Source: Phoebastria nigripes (taxonomy: Eukaryota; Chordata; Aves; Procellariiformes; Diomedeidae). Taken from it: a stretch of 64,000 nucleotides of DNA. The DNA is taken from positions 3,614,992 to 3,678,991 of the forward strand of contig JAYKAV010002662.1 in NCBI GenBank assembly GCA_035582835.1, given 5' to 3'. A program made the position numbers and the translations under genes. The notes beneath the pieces were generated by a model. It was not told where the DNA came from and did no database searches. It worked only from the letters and a program-made list of their open reading frames with translations. This document shows positions 60,102 through 64,000 of this stretch, in pieces; within the stretch, counting starts at the first letter, position 1; each line of letters starts with the position of its first letter.

Positions 60102-60711
60102 TTCCTCTTTTTATACCTTAGATCTGTGTCGGTTCATGTGTTTGTTAGGTCTCTGCCTTGGTGGAGATTGGCCAGAAAGAGCTAGGTTTAATAAACAGAT
60201 AAAACCAATTCTATCAGTAAGCAGGAAACAAAAAAAGGCAACTCTTCCACTTGCTGACCCATACAAAAAAGCCCATTTTTCTTTCATAACAAAACCAAGG
60301 AAGTGATTTTCATTCTGGAGGAAACTGCAGAAACGACATGAAAAGTGCTTCTTCCAAGGATTTTTCTCCAAGGCAGATGCACCTCGCATCCCAATGACGA
60401 CAGAGGGCTGGTGTTCTGTGCAGTCCCTGCACTCCAGAGGAGGATGGGGTGTATTAGTCCTGAATTACAAATGAACAAGCTGTGTCCTCCTGCTACATTC
60501 AGATCAGGGTGATCAGTCTGTCCATCAGTCTCGGCAACTGGTGCTGCTGCCCATCGTTATGATACGTTAGCACTCGCCATGCAAAATTCACTGGCAATAG
60601 CAGTTTCTGACTCTGTTCCATTAGCATTAATTTCACTATCAGGCTGCAAACCCCATGTGGCTAAGAGACTTAGAGAATTAAAGGAGACCTTTCTGTGTAA
60701 AATAACTAGTA

Positions 60712-60835
60712 AATCTCTGATGTAGTTGTCTGTTTTGGTGTATCTGACATGCAAGCCTGGACATACTGTTTCTGGTCACATTGATTTATCAATACAAGAG
60801 ATGTGGGGTCACTATCAGAAGCTCCAAACGTTTCT
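60712..60835 (+). repeat. Unrecognised repeat, copy 1 of inverted pair
   Basis: Core GCCTGGACATACTGTTTCTG, TTGATTTATCAATACAAG, TGTGGGGTCACTATC. The same order occurs in reverse complement at 61318-61433 with roughly three quarters of bases equal over about 85 bp. In the equivalent frame both copies stay open and share PG, VSG, ID, WGH and LQT/VQT positions, which hints at descent from coding sequence of a mobile element. I do not recognise the family. Confidence 0.45.
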
Positions 60836-61317
60836 GTGCCCGTATGTGGAAAGTCAAAACAAGGAGGGGATTCTGGCTTTGGCTCTTTTTGTTACATATT
60901 TTTGTTGAAAGTGGTGATCTGAGGCAAGCATGAATTTTAAGGGGAAAAGTAAAATTGCAGAGACCAGTGCTCTAGAGATTTCTGCTTCTCAGCATTGAGT
61001 AAACATTTCCACAAGCCAGCACATTGGCTTCTAAGAGCGGGGAACAAATAGGACCGTCAGGATTCATTTTTCTCCCAGACAGCAGTGTTTGCTGCTTTGT
61101 GGGCAGGTTTTTAACCCTGCACAACAGCAGCCTTTATTACTTACTTGGATACTCCATGACTGGTATCTCTGCCTTCCTTCCTGTAGCTTGGCTTTTCGTG
61201 CTNTGAAAGATCTGTGCTGCTGGGGTGAGAAACAGCCAGCAGGCTGGAGGTGATGCAGCTCTGAGGAGACTGACCACGAGGAGATGTTCGGTCTTCTCAA
61301 CAGCCAAACAAAAGATA

Positions 61318-61433
61318 TTTGTGTTTGTACTTTCAGATGGTGACCCCATGTCTTGTGATTTGATGAATCAATATCTCCAGAAACAATCTGGCCAGGCCTG
61401 GATATCAAACGTGCCCAAACAGTACTTCAGAGC
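61318..61433 (-). repeat. Unrecognised repeat, copy 2 of inverted pair
   Basis: Reverse complement relative of 60712-60835. On the minus strand: GCCTGGCCAGATTGTTTCTG, ATTGATTCATCAAATCACAAG, CATGGGGTCACCATC. The two copies are about 480 bp apart and could be two independent insertions or the ends of one inverted structure. Confidence 0.45.
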
Positions 61434-61809
61434 TGTGCTGCATAGCAGGGGAGAGTGGAGAGGTCATTTATCTACATCTATACGTTCAAGCAGAGCTGCC
61501 CTGTAGCACTGCTGAAGCTCTTAGCACAAATAAACTCTCTACTACCCAGCTGAGAAGTAAAAAGCTGGAGTGAAGCTTGCCTGGTTTCAAAAGAAGCAGA
61601 ATTAGACTAGCACTAAGTGCTTCCTAAAACTTTACCTTCCCTTGAGGCTTTTTGACGATTCAGATCCTTTCTTTGATGTGCTATCTGCAGAAATGCTTAT
61701 ATCCAGTATTAGTTTGAAGAAANAGCAGTTTTGCTCTCATGAATTAAAGAAACACCAAAATGCAGGCTTGGACCTTTGTAAACAGCCAGTGCAAGATGCC
61801 ACAAGAGTG

Positions 61810-61885
61810 TAAGAACATAAGAGCGGCCATACCAATTGAGATAAAAAGTCCATTAATCCCAGCAGTGCATCCTGTTGCTGCTCAC
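61810..61885 (-). mobile_element. CR1 LINE 3' terminal fragment
   Basis: The plus strand reads GTAAGAACATAAGAGCGGCC, ATACCAATTGAGATAAAAAG and TCCATTAATCCCAGCAGTG. This matches the antisense first ~80 bases of the same old CR1 3' module as at 17980 and 46719. It breaks off abruptly. Confidence 0.55.
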
Positions 61886-62494
61886 CAAGCCTCTGCGCTC
61901 AGTTCCTGCAAAACCCTGAAGTGGAGGGACTGGCTCTGTAAAACCTGTGCCATGGCTGTATCAAGACCACTGGGTTTGAGGGGTTCAGCGAGTTGTGTGG
62001 TGTTTTCCAGCCCTTTGCTGCCATACGGACAGCAGCCACCAGCGCTGGTGCAATGGCTACAACAGCAGCAGTGTCTCGACTGACTACCCAACCAATGCTT
62101 AAATATAAGGGGAGTCAAATCTGAAACAAATCACACTGAATCTAAGATTGCTGTTTGTTTTCCTTATTATGGCTTCTACTAACTTGCTTAGTGCAGCTAT
62201 CAAGCTTTCAGGCTGTTAGTGATCCAGGTCCCTCTGCTATCCTTTTATTTTCCACCCTCTCCATCCTTCAGTTCCCAAGGAAGCTTTAAGTGAAAGGTTA
62301 AACGTTGCCATTGGTAATTCAGCTATTTCATCGCTGGGCTCCCTTAGGAGGAGTGGATGCCCTGGTCAGTTGCTCGTGTTCACTTTGCCTGTTTGTACCA
62401 TCACCCCTTCTGTGATTATTTCAGTCTCAGACATACCTACAGGCTACCAAAGGGTATAAAAGACTCTTCCCAGTTTCTTCTACAGAAAACACCA
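61886..62494. other. Non-coding stretch, no gene seen
   Basis: No motif or repeat recognised in about 600 bases between two minus-strand CR1 fossils. They could be parts of one disrupted element, but I see no CR1 sequence joining them. Confidence 0.55.
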
Positions 62495-63235
62495 GTACAA
62501 AGAATTTATTAGCTGGCAATGGCCTTGTCTTCCCTGAGTGCTCCTTGTCTACTGCGATCATCAGTTGGCTCTACAGACTCTCTGGGTAGGCCTTTTGCTC
62601 CTGGTGTAATGGAAGAAGAAATTACTACTTGTTTTAAACTTTTAGTAGATTGTTTCTCAAACTGTTTTTTCATCTGCCTGTTTTTATTTTGTGTTTACTA
62701 AAAAGAATTTATGATACTTCACTATTTTTTTTTTTATTATTATTTGGTTCGGGTACTGAGTTTCAGCCTGTTGAATGATGCCTTCTTAATTCTAATAACC
62801 CCTTTTTCTTTGTCACACTGGTTTCCTTTTATCCTTTTTCAAGACTTTCTTAATGGGTGGTATTCACTGGTGCTGTGCTTCAGTAGTCTCCATACTGCCT
62901 AAAAGGTTTTAATTCCCTTAGCTGCCTGTTTTAACTTTTTACTCATTTTTACTGAAGCTGTCTAGTGGAGTTTAGCTCTACTGTACTGGTTTTTGTTGCT
63001 CTTGTAAGGATATTGAATGTAAGTGCATTTTAGTCACTGTTAAAATGTAGGGCTTCCACTGTGCAAGTTTGAATCAGATCCAGTGCATTGCTCAGTATCA
63101 AGGCAAGGGTTGTTTTTCATCTCACCATCTGCTCCAATGAACTATTGCAGGTAACTGAAATCCCTGATACATTAAAAATGTAATTCCTGTTTCACTGAGG
63201 TCATTGTAATCACCATTTTAGAGGATCCCCACTCA
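62495..63235 (-). mobile_element. Ancient CR1/L3-type LINE, endonuclease-RT linker part
   Basis: The plus strand follows the antisense of the stretch of CR1-type ORF2 between the endonuclease and reverse-transcriptase domains. AATGGCCTTGTCTTCCCTGA and GTGCTCCTTG open it. TTTAGTAGATTGTTTCTCAA and ACTGTTTTTTCATCTGCC follow, the antisense of the lysine-rich linker. Then come ACTCATTTTTACTGAAGC, TTGTAAGGATATTGAATG, TTTAGTCACTGTTAAAATG and CAGATCCAGTGCATTGCTCA from the endonuclease end. It is heavily mutated. This is a different part of ORF2 from the other CR1 pieces in the window. Confidence 0.65.
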
Positions 63236-64000
63236 GGGAAGCTGCAGGCATACGAAGTTCAAACCCATGCTCCTGAGATTATCCATTTACAGCCAACCTT
63301 CATCAGTGGGGTGGAGAATAACTTGAGGAATGGGAGCTATTCTTGAATTTTGGAGCATAATTTCCTCTTCCATGCATCTCAGTTCATCAGCAGACAGTAC
63401 TTGGTCTTTGCTGGGAGTGATAACGCTGCTCCCTAATTCACCCCCATTGGGCTATTTGCCAGTCTCGTACAGACATCCTGTACCTGCAGGGTGGCTGCAA
63501 GGCAGGAGAGGAGGAGATCTTAACAGTGGCACAGAAGGAAAATCCCCTCCAACTGCAAGCCAACCACAGCCTTTGGGGGTGTGTTTGCACCATATGGCCC
63601 CGCACAGCTCTGAAAAACAAACCTGACAGAGCAGGCTTTGCACAGACAACCTAACATGTTTCTTGCTGTTATTTCACACTTCTTAGGTACAGCTCCGGGA
63701 AATCTTCAGCATATGCCAGCATAACCCAAATATGTATTCTACTTTGTCTTTTTTTTGCTGGGGTCAGTAGTATTAGAAAGAAGCTTTAGAGTGAGGAACT
63801 AACTGACATCAAATTTACCTTATTCTGCACTGAAATAAGGTGATATTCTAATTTCATTTCCAAATGTCTATTCCCTATTCTGTATGCATTGATGTCTGTG
63901 ATAAGTTTTCAACTGTTTTTAGGAGGAGCAGGATTATGGGACAGGGCTGGAGCAGTTTTCGCAGGAGAGAAAGCCATGTTTCTAAATCATGAATGCAGGG
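63236..64000. other. Non-coding stretch, no gene seen
   Basis: Nothing recognised up to the end of the window. Overlapping short frames at 63330-63650 on both strands carry no known motif. Confidence 0.6.

Larger units (their letters stand above)
59581..61809. other. Non-coding stretch with inverted unrecognised repeats
   Basis: No gene. It contains a palindromic relic at 60035 and the inverted pair at 60712 and 61318, listed separately. Confidence 0.6.

Overview
The window looks like non-coding DNA from a bird genome. The main evidence is a CR1 LINE at about 50.65-51.16 kb. It has a readable reverse-transcriptase C-terminus and the ATTCTATG-type 3' tail seen on avian/reptilian CR1. A second avian-style element lies at 14.9-17.0 kb: a retroviral LTR whose primer-binding site resembles tRNA-Lys. 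The base composition is AT-rich. About 35 isolated single Ns are scattered through the sequence, and there is one 10-base N run beside a 26-base T homopolymer, so this is a draft assembly. I recognise no protein-coding gene, rRNA, tRNA gene or CRISPR array. The open reading frames are short, mostly contain no known motif, and are best read as chance or as shadows of repeats. The window is therefore an intergenic desert or the inside of a very large intron.

Layout. 1-11 kb: unique sequence with homopolymers, one SINE-like scrap near 7.36 kb, one palindromic relic near 7.5 kb and one exon-like signal at 9511-9551. 11.2-11.8 kb: an ancient CR1 fragment on the minus strand. 14.87-16.98 kb: the 5' end of an endogenous retrovirus, made of a complete LTR with PBS, then a tandem 630-bp partial copy with its own PBS, then leader sequence ending in a minisatellite. 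There is no gag, pol, env or 3' LTR. 18.0-21.4 kb: two more old CR1 fragments on the minus strand. 21.4-39 kb: mostly featureless, with a 32-bp tandem duplication, a pyrimidine-rich tract and a short CR1 3' end near 33.5 kb. 39.1-41 kb: a CR1 relic on the plus strand, a good CTCF-like motif and a small CpG cluster. 45-47 kb: a tRNA-like SINE relic, a palindromic relic and another CR1 3' end. 50.6-51.2 kb: the young CR1. 56.9-63.3 kb: further palindromic relics, a MIR-like fragment, an inverted pair of an unrecognised repeat, and a CR1 endonuclease-linker fossil on the minus strand.

No genes can be seen to work together. What the window offers is the fossil record of transposons: one young CR1, one rearranged ERV, and a layer of very old CR1, SINE and palindromic repeats of the kind also common in turtles and crocodilians. 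A few stretches may be regulatory, namely the CTCF-like motif, the CpG cluster and several homeodomain-motif-rich segments. I recognised repeat families by eye from their protein and consensus patterns, so boundaries are approximate. I saw no convincing sign of a new biological system. The most unusual structures are the mosaic ERV duplication and the 188-bp higher-order repeat inside it.
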